A DNA stretch of 64,000 bases from positions 868,001 through 932,000 of the forward strand of contig NZ_CP132938.1 of the NCBI RefSeq assembly GCF_040358255.1. The letters run 5' to 3'. Below, in pieces: positions 16,846 through 25,955 of this stretch. The notes beneath the pieces were generated by a model. The model made no database searches. It saw only the letters and a list, made by a program, of their open reading frames with translations, and was not told the origin of the DNA. A program made the position numbers and the translations under genes. This stretch comes from Tunturibacter gelidoferens (GTDB lineage Bacteria; Acidobacteriota; Terriglobia; Terriglobales; Acidobacteriaceae). Position 1 is the stretch's first letter. Every line of letters begins with the position of its first letter.

Positions 16846-16952
16846 ACAACGATAGGCCGATTGGACCAAGGGCTGCATCGCCGTCAACGATAGCGAGATC
16901 GAGGAAATCTGGCCTCTGTTCCTGACGGTACGTCACTGAACATATTGAACGA
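16846..16952 (+). pseudogene. C-terminal relic of an L,D-transpeptidase (YkuD/ErfK family)
   Basis: One frame gives DWTKGCIAVNDSEIEEIWPL. The segment around the catalytic Cys in YkuD-type L,D-transpeptidases normally reads like HGCIAL or TxGCIA(L/V), followed by D.E..E.Y.LV. After WPL a one-base slip is needed to continue as VPDGTSLNI, which is also typical (PDGTPV.I). No upstream domain is present. This is a frameshifted remnant. Confidence 0.65.
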
Positions 16953-16992
16953 AGTTCGCGTAAAACGAGGTTATCGGCAACTTCACACTGAA

Positions 16993-17184
16993 TCAGCTCT
17001 CTTTTCGCGGCCGGTTAGCTCTCAGCAATAAAGCGATACCCAATGCAATGGCTATACCACCATAAACCGTCCACCTAGTCTGTCCAGTCATGAAACTACC
17101 AGGCAGTACATTGATCCCTTGCAGGAACCAAATGACGCCCGCTAGAACCAGAAGACTAGCAACGATATTCAGTGTGATCCTCAT
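16993..17184 (-). CDS. Small two-helix membrane protein
   Basis: A 63-aa protein with two membrane helices: RITLNIVASLLVLAGVIWFL and, after GINVLPGSFMTGQTRW, YGGIAIALGIALLL with a basic end. WFLQGxNVLPGSFMTGQ..W is a pattern shared by a widespread family of small inner-membrane proteins of unknown role. The second ATG (17184) has GGAGG 4 bases upstream; the ATG directly before it and a 28-residue upstream extension are less likely. Confidence 0.75.
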   Translation of the reverse strand: MRITLNIVASLLVLAGVIWFLQGINVLPGSFMTGQTRWTVYGGIAIALGIALLLRANRPRKES

Positions 17185-17764
17185 CATTCCTCCCGTGCCC
17201 GCACTTCGGAACAAAGGCCATTGTGGCCGCACAGCTGTACATATTACGGAAGCGCAATTTAAGCTCTCCAAGATGAATCGCTTGGAAAACCTCGGATGCA
17301 GTTAAAGAAATACCAGTTTTCCGGCAATTTCGACTGGTTCGTAACCGGACTTGCCGCAAACCGGACTTTGCGGGAACTACGGATTACTTCCGGTTTGCCC
17401 GTCACTCGGGACAATCGCCAGACGCCAGAAAATGCTTTCGCCTCCGGTTTTGCAGAACACCCGGGGTAACGTAAGATTCCCCAGGAGAAGGGTCGGCCAT
17501 CCTTCTGACGGCTTCTTCGAACGCGCGCCCCTATCCTCTGTTCCGCTCCACTCTGCGCACCAACGCGCGCCCGAAAAAGCACTAGCGTCATCCAGACACA
17601 ATTCATGTCCGGAAGGTACTTTCTGGCGAGAGCTACAAAGGCTGTTCTCGCAGCCTATTTGTCGCTGAAGGACTTGTTGCTTTCTTGGCTTGTCTACTTT
17701 CGACAGTAACTGGATGCAGACGGCCACGCTTTGCGGTAGAGCATCGGGGATTTCGTAATCTAAC
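17185..17764. other. Gene-poor stretch with a degenerate repeat
   Basis: Nearly 580 bases without a convincing gene. At 17348-17380 it carries ACTTGCCGCAAACCGGACTT followed by TGCGGGAACTA, a member of a degenerate repeat also found at 16303, 21577 and 26575. At about 17391 ACTTCCGGTTTGCCCGTCA recurs in inverse orientation near 39323. Open frames on either strand show no domain and no ribosome site. Confidence 0.5.
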
Positions 17765-19795
17765 TCAGAGCAGGTCGATTCGCCGGAGGAGCTCTTGAAA
17801 ACGATGGTCGGAGCGATAGCGATCAAAGATCGGATCGACGGCGAGGTATTCCATCCAGACAGCGTGATCGCGATACGCGGCTTGCAGCCATTTGAATGTG
17901 TCTTCATCGCTTTTCAACGCTGCGTAGATCTGAGCCAACCCGTAGGGCGAAACGTAACGCTTCCTCGAGATTGTCTCCAGTTCGTGTGAGATTCGGAGTG
18001 CTTCACGCCTCCGCCCTGCCGCTGCAAGGGCAACCGCGACCTGGGCCGTGTAAAGTGGGCTACCCCCTGACAGACTCGCAGCCAGCTTCAGCTCACTAAC
18101 GCCCTCGCTGCGTAAGCCTGCCTGAACGTAGCCCTCGCCCAGCAGAAGGTGTGCAGCTGCGAAGTTCGAGTCCTGCTCAACAGAGTTTCGACCTTGTTCG
18201 ATTGCATGGGAATAGTCACGGGCCTGATAGTATCGCAGTGCCACCCATGTGCTGATCATGAGATTAAGTGGATCGAGTTCCAGTGCACGGCTGGCTTCGG
18301 CAAGCGCCTCGTCATGGCGGCTCTTGATGGAAAGATAGTCTCCGTACCAGTGGTGCGCATTTGCATATTGAGGATCCAACTCCAGAGCACGCTTGAACTC
18401 GGCCTCGGCTCCAGCCCAATTCCAACCATGGCTGAACACAAGTCCCAGGGAGGCATGGGACTCAGCCGATTGTGGGTCGATCTCCACCGCCTTGCGAGCG
18501 GCCGCGTAAGCTTTCGGAAGCGCCTCGGCCGGGGATTTGAACCCGTGCCACGCAAGTCCGCTGTTGCAGTCGGCCAACCCGGAATATGCCGCGGCGTAGG
18601 TTGGATCGTTGTCAATGGCCTGCTGAAAATAATCCTCCGCCTTTTGCATGCCGTCGGCTGTTCGCTTGTTCCAGTGGTAGCGACCTTTCAAATACGCCTC
18701 GTATGCTTCAGGCCTTGGCTGCCGCGGATTTGCTAAACGTGTTTTCTGTTCTTCCGTGAGAGCGATGTGTATTTGGCTCGCGATGCTCTGCACGACTGAG
18801 TCCTGCACAGCTAGCAGATCTTTGAGTTCGCGGTCGTAACTCTCGGTCCAGAGGTCTGTCTGATTTTGAGCCTCGACGAGTTGGACGGTGATGCGTACAC
18901 GGTCCGACGAGCGGCGGACGGTGCCCTGGAGAAGATAATCCGCGTTCAGTTCTTTACCGATCTCTTTCGCGGCCAGAGTGGTGCCTTTGTACTTTGCAAC
19001 CGAACTGCGGGCTATCACGGTGAGTCGATCCCGATTCAGCTTTCCGGTCTGGGCGATCATTTCTTCAGTCAGACCGTCACTGAAAAACTCCTGGTCGGGA
19101 TCGCGACTCAAGTTTTCGAATGGTAGAACAGCAAGGACTATCTTGCCCTGGGAATGGGTGGGCGGGTTCGATGCTCGTCGCCAGCCCCAAACTACCAGGA
19201 ATGACAGAAGGCACGCGACTGAGAGCAAAGCGGCCGCTCCAACGAAAAGCCACCTGTAGGACTTGCGATTCGCCTGTCCGCTTCCGGCATCCGTCGTCTT
19301 TTCCGCCGTGCGATCCTGATCTGGCTCGACTAAACGCAGTCTTCGGGCTTGTAACCAACTATCGAGTTCCGACACGAAATCCCGGTCGCTGGTGAGAACA
19401 CCCGCTGCCTCTGGTTCGGAAGCTGCGCTTGGTTCTTTGGGAGTAATAACCAGCGCGACGAAGCGATACCCCTGCCCGGTCACGGTTTGTATGAACCGTG
19501 GGGTCTCGGCGTCATCCTTCAGGACTTGGCGAAGCTTGCGGATCGCGCCCCGGATACTGTTGTCGGTATCCAGGAAAACACCCTGGCCCCAAACCCTGGA
19601 GACGATTTGATCCCGAGTAACAATCTCGTCCCGGTGTTCAAGCAGTAGGAGAAGGATCTCGAACGGGATACGCTCAAGCTTCAGCACATGACTACCATGG
19701 CGAAGCCTCCGAGGACGCAGATCAACCTCGTAGCCCTCGCCGAACCGGATCGGTTGCTCCACTCCAGCTAGCTCGGAAGCCATGGCACACCCCAT
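17765..19795 (-). CDS. Membrane-anchored winged-helix regulator with TolB-like and TPR domains (CadC type)
   Basis: A 676-aa one-component regulator type common in acidobacteria. Residues about 15-115 form an OmpR/CadC DNA-binding domain (VDLRPRRLRHGSHVLKLERI, VTRDQIVSRVWG, SIRGAIRKLRQVL, TVTGQGYRFVA). One membrane helix follows (WLFVGAAALLSVACLLSFLV, about 180-205), then a TolB-like sensor segment (VLPFENLSRDPDQEFFSDGL, LNADYLLQGTVRR). At least six TPRs follow (YLKGRYHWNKRT, FQQAIDNDPTYAAAYSGLAD, FKRALELDPQYANAHHWYGD). DNA binding would be cytoplasmic and the TPRs outside the membrane. The start may instead be ATG 19783. It is divergent from the haloperoxidase gene, a plausible target, though no operator was identified. 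Confidence 0.9.
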   Translation of the reverse strand: MGCAMASELAGVEQPIRFGEGYEVDLRPRRLRHGSHVLKLERIPFEILLLLLEHRDEIVTRDQIVSRVWGQGVFLDTDNSIRGAIRKLRQVLKDDAETPRFIQTVTGQGYRFVALVITPKEPSAASEPEAAGVLTSDRDFVSELDSWLQARRLRLVEPDQDRTAEKTTDAGSGQANRKSYRWLFVGAAALLSVACLLSFLVVWGWRRASNPPTHSQGKIVLAVLPFENLSRDPDQEFFSDGLTEEMIAQTGKLNRDRLTVIARSSVAKYKGTTLAAKEIGKELNADYLLQGTVRRSSDRVRITVQLVEAQNQTDLWTESYDRELKDLLAVQDSVVQSIASQIHIALTEEQKTRLANPRQPRPEAYEAYLKGRYHWNKRTADGMQKAEDYFQQAIDNDPTYAAAYSGLADCNSGLAWHGFKSPAEALPKAYAAARKAVEIDPQSAESHASLGLVFSHGWNWAGAEAEFKRALELDPQYANAHHWYGDYLSIKSRHDEALAEASRALELDPLNLMISTWVALRYYQARDYSHAIEQGRNSVEQDSNFAAAHLLLGEGYVQAGLRSEGVSELKLAASLSGGSPLYTAQVAVALAAAGRRREALRISHELETISRKRYVSPYGLAQIYAALKSDEDTFKWLQAAYRDHAVWMEYLAVDPIFDRYRSDHRFQELLRRIDLL

Positions 19796-19978
19796 GGAAG
19801 CTGAGTGATTCTACACCACATCGGTAGAGGCTGACGCAAGTGGAACCCACGCTTGTCTTTAGAGCGACACAAAACATAACGCCGCGACACACTCTCCGAT
19901 ATGGACAACAGCCTTCGTTGCCGCAAATATCCCGATCACCACTGCCCGAAAGCCAGTGAAGAATCAGGAGGAAGCACA

Positions 19979-21262
19979 ATGAAAAAGATACATGGCGACA
20001 CAAAGAACCGGGTTCTCGGGCTATGCATGTTGATCGCGACTCTATTCGGGTCTGCCGTCGCGAAAGCCGATGCCGTATTGGACTGGAACGTGATCGCAGT
20101 GAACACAGCGGTCACGAACCGCCAGAACCCATTCGCCCAAGCACGATACGCGGCAATCGTACAACTCGCTGTATTCGAATCCGTGAACGCCATCACGGGC
20201 GAGTATCATCCCTATCTCGGAACGATCGTAGCACCGCCAGGTGCATCCCCCGAGGCTGCAGCCATCCAAGCTGCCTATCGCGTGCTTAGCACCTATTTTC
20301 TAGCTAGCGCCTCGACCCTCGACGCCGACCGCGCCAACTCCCTCGCGTTTATACCGGACGGTCAAGCCAAGACCGACGGCATTGCCACGGGTGAAGCCGC
20401 AGCTGTGGCCATGATCGCTCTGCGCGCAAACGACGGATCGTCGCCTCCGCAATTCAAGATACCGGGGCCGCCGGTTCCGGGGGAATGGCAAGCCACACCG
20501 AGTTGTCCAATTGTGAATGGAGTCGCTGTCGGAATTGCGTTTCAATGGCAAAACATAACTCCGTTCGGCATCTCGAGTGTTAGGGAGTATCTCCTCGACC
20601 CACCGCCAGTGCTCACGAGCCGCGAATATGCGAAAACCTACAACGAGGTGATGACGGTGGGAAGCATCGACAGCAGAGAGCGACCACAAGATCGCGCGAA
20701 TGTCGCGCTCTTCTATGGCGCGTCCTCGCCAACTCAGGTCTTCAATCAGGTCGTCCAGCAGGTTGCGCAGGAGCGGTGGCATTCTCTGACCGAAAATGCT
20801 CGTGCGCTGGCCGTAATGAACATGGCGATGAATGACAGCTTGGTCGCGGCATTCTTCAACAAGTATCACTACAATTTCTGGCGACCCGAAACAGCGATCC
20901 ATGCTGGTGACACAGACGGCAATCCGAAAACCGATCCTGATCCCAGCTTTGTCCCGTTTGTCACGACTCCATGTTTCCCGAGTTATCCCTCCAACCACGG
21001 CAGCGCGGCGAATGGCGCAGCCCAGATTCTTAAACGCATATACGGTGAAGGTGGGCATTTCATAACGTTGTCAAATCCCGCCGTGCCCAACATTGTGTTG
21101 CAATACACCACCTTCGACCAGATCACCGACGACATCTCCGACGCACGTGTTTACGGTGGGATACATTTTCGAACCGATCAGGTCGCAGGCGAGCGCCTGG
21201 GAAACGCGATAGGCAAGGCCGTGTACAAGAACAACCTACGTCGCATGCACGATGACGACTGA
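19979..21262 (+). CDS. Exported vanadium-dependent haloperoxidase / PAP2-type phosphatase
   Basis: Secreted protein of the vanadium haloperoxidase/acid phosphatase superfamily. The vanadate (phosphate) site is complete by eye: K and R in KYHYNFWRPETAI, S-x-H in PSYPSNHGSAANGAA, and H plus R in YGGIHFRTDQVAGERLG. A signal peptide (VLGLCMLIATLFGSAVAKA) indicates export. About 427 aa is usual for bacterial secreted members. ATG at 19979 has AGGAGG at 7 bases, so a longer frame from 19901 is rejected. Whether it oxidises halides or hydrolyses phosphoesters cannot be told from motifs. The divergent TPR regulator lies 183 bases away. Confidence 0.92.
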   Translation: MKKIHGDTKNRVLGLCMLIATLFGSAVAKADAVLDWNVIAVNTAVTNRQNPFAQARYAAIVQLAVFESVNAITGEYHPYLGTIVAPPGASPEAAAIQAAYRVLSTYFLASASTLDADRANSLAFIPDGQAKTDGIATGEAAAVAMIALRANDGSSPPQFKIPGPPVPGEWQATPSCPIVNGVAVGIAFQWQNITPFGISSVREYLLDPPPVLTSREYAKTYNEVMTVGSIDSRERPQDRANVALFYGASSPTQVFNQVVQQVAQERWHSLTENARALAVMNMAMNDSLVAAFFNKYHYNFWRPETAIHAGDTDGNPKTDPDPSFVPFVTTPCFPSYPSNHGSAANGAAQILKRIYGEGGHFITLSNPAVPNIVLQYTTFDQITDDISDARVYGGIHFRTDQVAGERLGNAIGKAVYKNNLRRMHDDD

Positions 21263-22044
21263 GCGCTCAGTTCGAGAGCGATTCGCCATTCGTGTCCTGC
21301 GATAGACCACCGCATTCGACGGTAAACCGCTGAAATCGCTGCGAAACAGCCCATTACCGCTTGCATCCCGGCCCCGGCCCACGTATACACGGGCTTTAGG
21401 CGACGAGAATCCTTTGGTAACGTCGGGCCGACTTTAAGAGCAACTCTGAAGGAGGGTTTATGCAAATAAACCTACAGCGAGTGTCAACCGACACGCAAGA
21501 AAATGAGTTTTCATGCGCATAGTCTCTCGCGTCTCCGAAAGACCTACTCATCTCACTTTTCGGAAACTACGATTTTGAACTTGCCACAAACCGGACTTTT
21601 CGGGAGCTAATGTCGATTTATGAAGGTCTCGGTTGATGTTGGGCATCGAACCGGACATTGGTTCGAACTGAGCGAGATGCTGAATCGGCATTTTGGAATT
21701 GGGCTCGGGGCTCGGGAACAACCGGTAGTCATTTCATCGCAATGCCGTGGGGACGTGAGGTGGTGGCGGTGCTGACGCTCATTCGGGCAAGGACCGTACT
21801 GCTTCCAGTTCCTGGCGCAAGGCACGAACTCGTGACGAAGCGGAATCACGATGAGGTGCCGAAGCTAGTCGTGGAGGCATTCCGATTATTCGCTTCCGGT
21901 TCTAGATCGGTCACCGAACCTGAACAAGCGCCATGAGTGCTTTTCCGAGACACTTCCCAAACGAGGACTTCTAGGGCGCTCAGTTGGCGCGAAAGCAATC
22001 CGCACTCACTGAAGCACGGTCTGTCCCCAGAAATTGACCTAATG
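21263..22044. other. Gene-poor stretch with degenerate repeats and possible relics
   Basis: No convincing intact gene. It contains a repeat copy (GAACTTGCCACAAACCGGAC at 21577). Immediately after it, an ATG at 21620 opens 51 codons (MKVSVDVGHRTGHWFELSEM) that stop abruptly, while a second frame continues to 21936; this suggests a frameshifted small gene. A 20-codon ORF at 21460 has GGAGG before its ATG but no other support. Confidence 0.45.
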
Positions 22045-22229
22045 CTACTCGAAGAGGGAGATGGCGACTCGGAGATCGGCGGCCAGGCGCCTGAATAGCT
22101 CCTGTACGGTGCGGAGCGCCAGGAACTGGTCTGTGACGGCTCCGAGGCGATCATTTTTTCGATGGCCTCAATGTCGGACGCGACAGATGCAAGCTTTTCG
22201 TTCAAGAGATCCACGAGGGCTTGTTGCAT
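22045..22229 (-). pseudogene. Small alpha-helical ORF broken by a frameshift
   Basis: On the minus strand ATG 22229 opens MQQALVDLLNEKLASVASD, then IEAIEKMIASE, a clean helical sequence. The frame then turns serine/proline-rich. A one-base shift at about 22137 restores VTDQFLALRTVQELFRRLAA ending LFE and a stop at 22047. The joined product would be roughly 60 aa with heptad-like leucines. Function unknown. I infer either a recent frameshift or an assembly error. Confidence 0.5.
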
Positions 22230-22469
22230 GGCGAACAACTACGTGTTCTTATCGAACGCTGTCCGCATTCCATAGATGGGCGTTTTTGATGAGCGGAGCA
22301 TATACATGCTTTATCGCTATCGGCATTCCCATAGCTGTACGCACTCATTTTGTCGGCGCGTAGGCGTTCATGCAGTTCTCAATCGTCCAAGATTACCATT
22401 CATCTATAGGACGTAATCTCGAAGTGTCTGCTGTTCTCGTCATCGTGCCGACGAGACACCAACCTGCTG

Positions 22470-22504
22470 GGCACACAGATCCTTCCGCGCTGGATCTGTG
22501 TGCC
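22470..22504 (-). terminator. Strong 13-bp hairpin just downstream of formaldehyde dehydrogenase gene
   Basis: GGCACACAGATCC and GGATCTGTGTGCC form a perfect stem with a 9-base loop, ending 11 bases beyond the stop of the minus-strand gene. No T-run follows, so it could be an inefficient or factor-assisted terminator, or an mRNA 3'-end stabiliser. The stretch 22230-22469 shows nothing else recognised. Confidence 0.5.
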
Positions 22505-22514
22505 TGGTCGGGTA

Positions 22515-23711
22515 CTAGGCTGACTTCGGGATCAAACCATGTGGATCGATCACGAACTTCTTCGCCGCCCCCTTATCGAAGTCCTTGTATCCCTTAGGAG
22601 CATCGTCGAGGCTGATGACCGTTGCATTTACGATTCTCGCGATCGGAAGCCGATCGTGGAGAATCGCCTGCATGAGCTGCCGGTTGTATTTGAGCACGGG
22701 AGTTTGACCGGTATAGAAACGGTGCGATTTCGCCCAGCCGAGTCCGAACCTCATGCTCAGATTCCCGGTCTTTGCTGCCTGCTCTTTAGCGCCCGGATCT
22801 TCGGTGACGTAAAGGCCAGGAATGCCGATAGAGCCAGCGGCTCGCGTGATCGTCATGAGGGAGTTGAGGACGGTTGCAGGCGCCTCTTCTCCGTGCTGGC
22901 CGTGCGCCTTTGCCTCGAAGCCGACTGCGTCGATGGCCGCGTCTACTTCGGGCTTCCCCACGATCTGGGCGATCTGATCTTCGAGAGAGGCGTCTTTGGT
23001 CAAATCGATAGGCTCGTAACCGACCGACTTGGCATGAGCCAGCCGCTCAGGGTTCATATCGCCGACCATGACGACAGCGGCACCAAGAATATAGGCCGAT
23101 GCGGCTGCGGCCATGCCAACGGGACCGGCCCCGGCAACATAGACAGTTGAACCGACGCCGACGCCTGCATTGACCGCACCGTGAAAGCCGGTAGGAAGGA
23201 TATCGGTCAGCATCGTGAGATCCCTTAGCTTCTCCATGGCCTGGGCCTTATCAGGAAATGGAATCAGATTGAAATCAGCGTAAGGCACCATGACGTATTC
23301 CGCTTGACCGCCTACCCAGCCCCCCATGTCGACGTAGCCGTATGCTCCACCGGCCCGGCCAGGATTCACATTCAGGCAGACGCCCGTCTCCTGAGCCCTA
23401 CAGGTGCGACAGCGGCCGCATGCAACGTTGAACGGGACGGTGACGAGATCGCCCATCTTGATGTACTCGACGTCGGTCCCAAGTTCTACGACTTCTCCTG
23501 TGATCTCGTGACCAAGGACCATGCCAGTCGGAGCAGTCGTCCGACCTCGGACCATATGCTGGTCGGAACCGCAGATGTTGGTGGAAACAACTTTGAGAAT
23601 AACTCCATGATTGATCTTCTTACCGTTCGGATTTTCGAGCTTGGGATAGTCGATGGATTGAATTTCGACGTGGTTCGGTCCGAGAAAGACCACTCCGCGA
23701 TTGGAGGCCAT
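22515..23711 (-). CDS. fdhA: Zinc-dependent formaldehyde dehydrogenase, glutathione-independent type
   Basis: Medium-chain zinc dehydrogenase closely resembling Pseudomonas-type formaldehyde dehydrogenase/dismutase, which oxidises free formaldehyde to formate with NAD. The catalytic-zinc Cys is in STNICGSDQHMV, and HEITGEVVELG carries the His/Glu. Structural-zinc cysteines lie in ACGRCRTCRAQETGVC. The Rossmann loop is VAGAGPVGMAAA. The insertion around RAGGAYGYVDMGGW is typical of this subgroup and not of ordinary alcohol dehydrogenases. Length is 398 aa. ATG 23711 has AAGGA at 6 bases. It is divergent from the dihydroxyacetone kinase gene. Confidence 0.92.
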   Translation of the reverse strand: MASNRGVVFLGPNHVEIQSIDYPKLENPNGKKINHGVILKVVSTNICGSDQHMVRGRTTAPTGMVLGHEITGEVVELGTDVEYIKMGDLVTVPFNVACGRCRTCRAQETGVCLNVNPGRAGGAYGYVDMGGWVGGQAEYVMVPYADFNLIPFPDKAQAMEKLRDLTMLTDILPTGFHGAVNAGVGVGSTVYVAGAGPVGMAAAASAYILGAAVVMVGDMNPERLAHAKSVGYEPIDLTKDASLEDQIAQIVGKPEVDAAIDAVGFEAKAHGQHGEEAPATVLNSLMTITRAAGSIGIPGLYVTEDPGAKEQAAKTGNLSMRFGLGWAKSHRFYTGQTPVLKYNRQLMQAILHDRLPIARIVNATVISLDDAPKGYKDFDKGAAKKFVIDPHGLIPKSA

Positions 23712-24121
23712 AAAGAATCCTTTTCTGCTGCTAGAGCAAGTGCGGGTTGCGTTGCGATAAGAATTAATCCGGCGATGCTCTGCTGCGGTTGCAGCTCGAC
23801 CGCCAGACACCTTAAGCTTGGATGCTTCGGGAAAGCAGATGGACCAGGAATGCCCTTACCCAAGCGAAATGGCTCGCATGCTAGGCATCCTGGCAGTCCC
23901 ATATCTCAGATGCCCATATATTCCGATGTATAGTCCCGAAACAGTCCTTTGCCGGAATACATGATGCGAACGCGAAGACCTTCGTCGAGTTTGCTCATCT
24001 TGACCCAATACCAGGCATCTAGACTTCTGAGACATCGAAGTAAAGGGTTTCGGCTTTGCTTTCCGGCGAAATAGCTACTTGGGAAATAGGCCTGCGATTC
24101 ACGCTGTACATTGGCTTTGTC
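23712..24121. promoter_or_regulatory. 410-bp divergent intergenic region between fdhA and dhaKL
   Basis: Both flanking genes point outwards, so both promoters should lie here. I could not single out a convincing -35/-10 pair or a clean operator palindrome. Short open frames on both strands lack ribosome sites. Confidence 0.4.
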
Positions 24122-25837
24122 ATGAAAAAGTTCATTAACCGTCCCGAAGATGTCGTGGAAGAAATGATGCAAGGCCTGGCCGCGCTTCACCCAAGTGCGG
24201 CCCGTTTGTTGGGGCACAAGGTTATGGTCCGAGCAGATGCGGAACGAGCCCGTGACCAACAGGTTGCTGTACTCTCTGGCGGAGGAAGCGGCCATGAACC
24301 AGCTCACGAGGGCTACATTGGCGTTGGTATGCTGAGCGCTGCTGTGGTAGGAGAAGTCTTCACCTCGCCGAGCAGTGACTCCGTCTTCGCCGCTATCAAG
24401 GCGGTCTCCGGAGAGGGCGGTGCGCTCCTGGTAGTCAAGAACTATACCGGCGACCGGCTGAACTTCGGTTTGGCGGCGGAGATGGTGCGTGCGGAAGGTA
24501 TTTCCGTCGAAATGATCGTCGTGGATGATGACGTTGCCCTAAAGGGAACAGAGCAGGCTACGGGTGCGCGTGGTCTCGCCGGCACCATTTTCATTCACAA
24601 ACTGGTGGGGGCTGCCGCGGCTGAAGGCAAGAGCCTGGCCGATTTAGCGGCAATGGGAAGAGCGGCGGTTGAGTCCCTAGCGACCATGGGCGTCTCGCTT
24701 TCCGCCGGAACTTCACCTGCAGTCGGAAAACTCAACTTTGAACTCGGCGAGCATGAGATGGAGCTTGGCCTCGGTATTCACGGAGAACGCGGCGTGAAGC
24801 GGACGCAACTGCAGACTGCGGACAAGCTGACAGAGACGCTCCTGTCCCAAATCCTCAAGCACGGAAGGTTTGGCGACGAGAAGCGCGTGGCAGTAATGGT
24901 GAACAATCTGGGCGCAACCACAGAGATGGAGCTGGCGATTGTAGCCCGCCATGCGATGCGCTTTCTCGAAGGCAACGGAATTACGGTGGAGCGAATGTAT
25001 GCCGGAACATTTCTTTCATCACTTGATATGGCGGGGATCTCGATCACTGTTCTCGGTGTCAACGATGAGTGGCTGCGCTGGCTAGATGCAGTTACTACGG
25101 CTCCCGCATGGCCCAACGAGATGAAACAACGCCCGAGACAACCACAAGCGCAGATCGCAGCGGAGCTCGGCAGGAAGGCGAGTTCGCCGACCGGCAAGGG
25201 CGCGCAATCGGAGGCAGGCAGAATAACAAAGCAGGCCATCGAGGCTGCGTGCAAGGCGCTGTTAGGCGCAGAAGGTGAGCTTACTGAAATGGACCGCGTT
25301 ACAGGTGACGGCGACCTCGGCACCAGCATGGAGCGCGCGGCCAAGGCCGTGCAAGGTGCGGTAGGTTCGTATCCTTTGGACGACGTTCCAGCCACGATTA
25401 GAGCAATAGGTCATACCCTACGGCGCGAGTTGGGTGGATCGTCAGGACCGCTCTATGGGGTGCTTTTTCTGCGTTGCGGCAGCGTCCTGGAGAAATCGGG
25501 CGCAATGGGATTGACGCAGTGGGCCGGGGCGCTCGATCAGGGCTGTCGCGCCATCAGTGAATTAGGTGGCGCGAAGCCCGGCGATCGGACCATGCTGGAT
25601 GCGCTCGATCCATTCGTGATGGCTTTGAGAAAAGGGGTCGGCGGAAAGGCGTCGCGCGAGGTAATCCTGGCCGCGGTTGAAGCAGCGGAACGCGGCGTCG
25701 AAGCGACGGCCCGAATGAAAGCCCGTCTGGGGCGGTCCAGTTATCTTGGAGATCGCGTGCTCGGCTATCCGGATCCAGGAGCGAAGGCAGTCGCCGTCTG
25801 GTTGCGTGCAGCCTCCGAAGCGCTCTTCGCACGCTAA
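24122..25837 (+). CDS. Dihydroxyacetone kinase, DhaK-DhaL fusion (ATP-dependent type)
   Basis: Phosphorylates dihydroxyacetone to the glycolytic DHAP. Residues 1-330 are the DhaK domain: LSGGGSGHEPAHEGYIGVGM, VVKNYTGDRLNFGLA, and the His that binds the substrate covalently in ELGLGIHGERGV. After a linker of about 40 residues, the DhaL ATP-binding domain starts near 375 with the Mg-binding Asp triplet in VTGDGDLGTSM, then GGSSGPLYGVLF and KPGDRTMLDALDP. The fusion of K and L is the ATP-dependent architecture rather than the PTS-linked one. The ATG at 24122 has no clear ribosome site but matches the family start (MKKFINRPEDVV). Confidence 0.94.
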   Translation: MKKFINRPEDVVEEMMQGLAALHPSAARLLGHKVMVRADAERARDQQVAVLSGGGSGHEPAHEGYIGVGMLSAAVVGEVFTSPSSDSVFAAIKAVSGEGGALLVVKNYTGDRLNFGLAAEMVRAEGISVEMIVVDDDVALKGTEQATGARGLAGTIFIHKLVGAAAAEGKSLADLAAMGRAAVESLATMGVSLSAGTSPAVGKLNFELGEHEMELGLGIHGERGVKRTQLQTADKLTETLLSQILKHGRFGDEKRVAVMVNNLGATTEMELAIVARHAMRFLEGNGITVERMYAGTFLSSLDMAGISITVLGVNDEWLRWLDAVTTAPAWPNEMKQRPRQPQAQIAAELGRKASSPTGKGAQSEAGRITKQAIEAACKALLGAEGELTEMDRVTGDGDLGTSMERAAKAVQGAVGSYPLDDVPATIRAIGHTLRRELGGSSGPLYGVLFLRCGSVLEKSGAMGLTQWAGALDQGCRAISELGGAKPGDRTMLDALDPFVMALRKGVGGKASREVILAAVEAAERGVEATARMKARLGRSSYLGDRVLGYPDPGAKAVAVWLRAASEALFAR

Positions 25838-25955
25838 GCCTTAAAATCGAAATCTGAGCGTTCGCTGCGCAGCGAACAGCTCGAAGTTGCCGATAACATG
25901 ACTTTCGAGGAGTTTGCACTAGAACGTGATTTGCCCTAGTTTCACTACGACGTTC

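Noticed and set aside
17377..17907. Minus-strand 176-codon frame after the TPR regulator
   Set aside because: Begins inside the regulator gene in another frame and shows no recognisable sequence.
21460..21522. 20-codon ORF (MQINLQRVSTDTQENEFSCA) behind GGAGG
   Set aside because: Spacing is too short to be persuasive, there is no downstream gene to lead, and no recognisable role.
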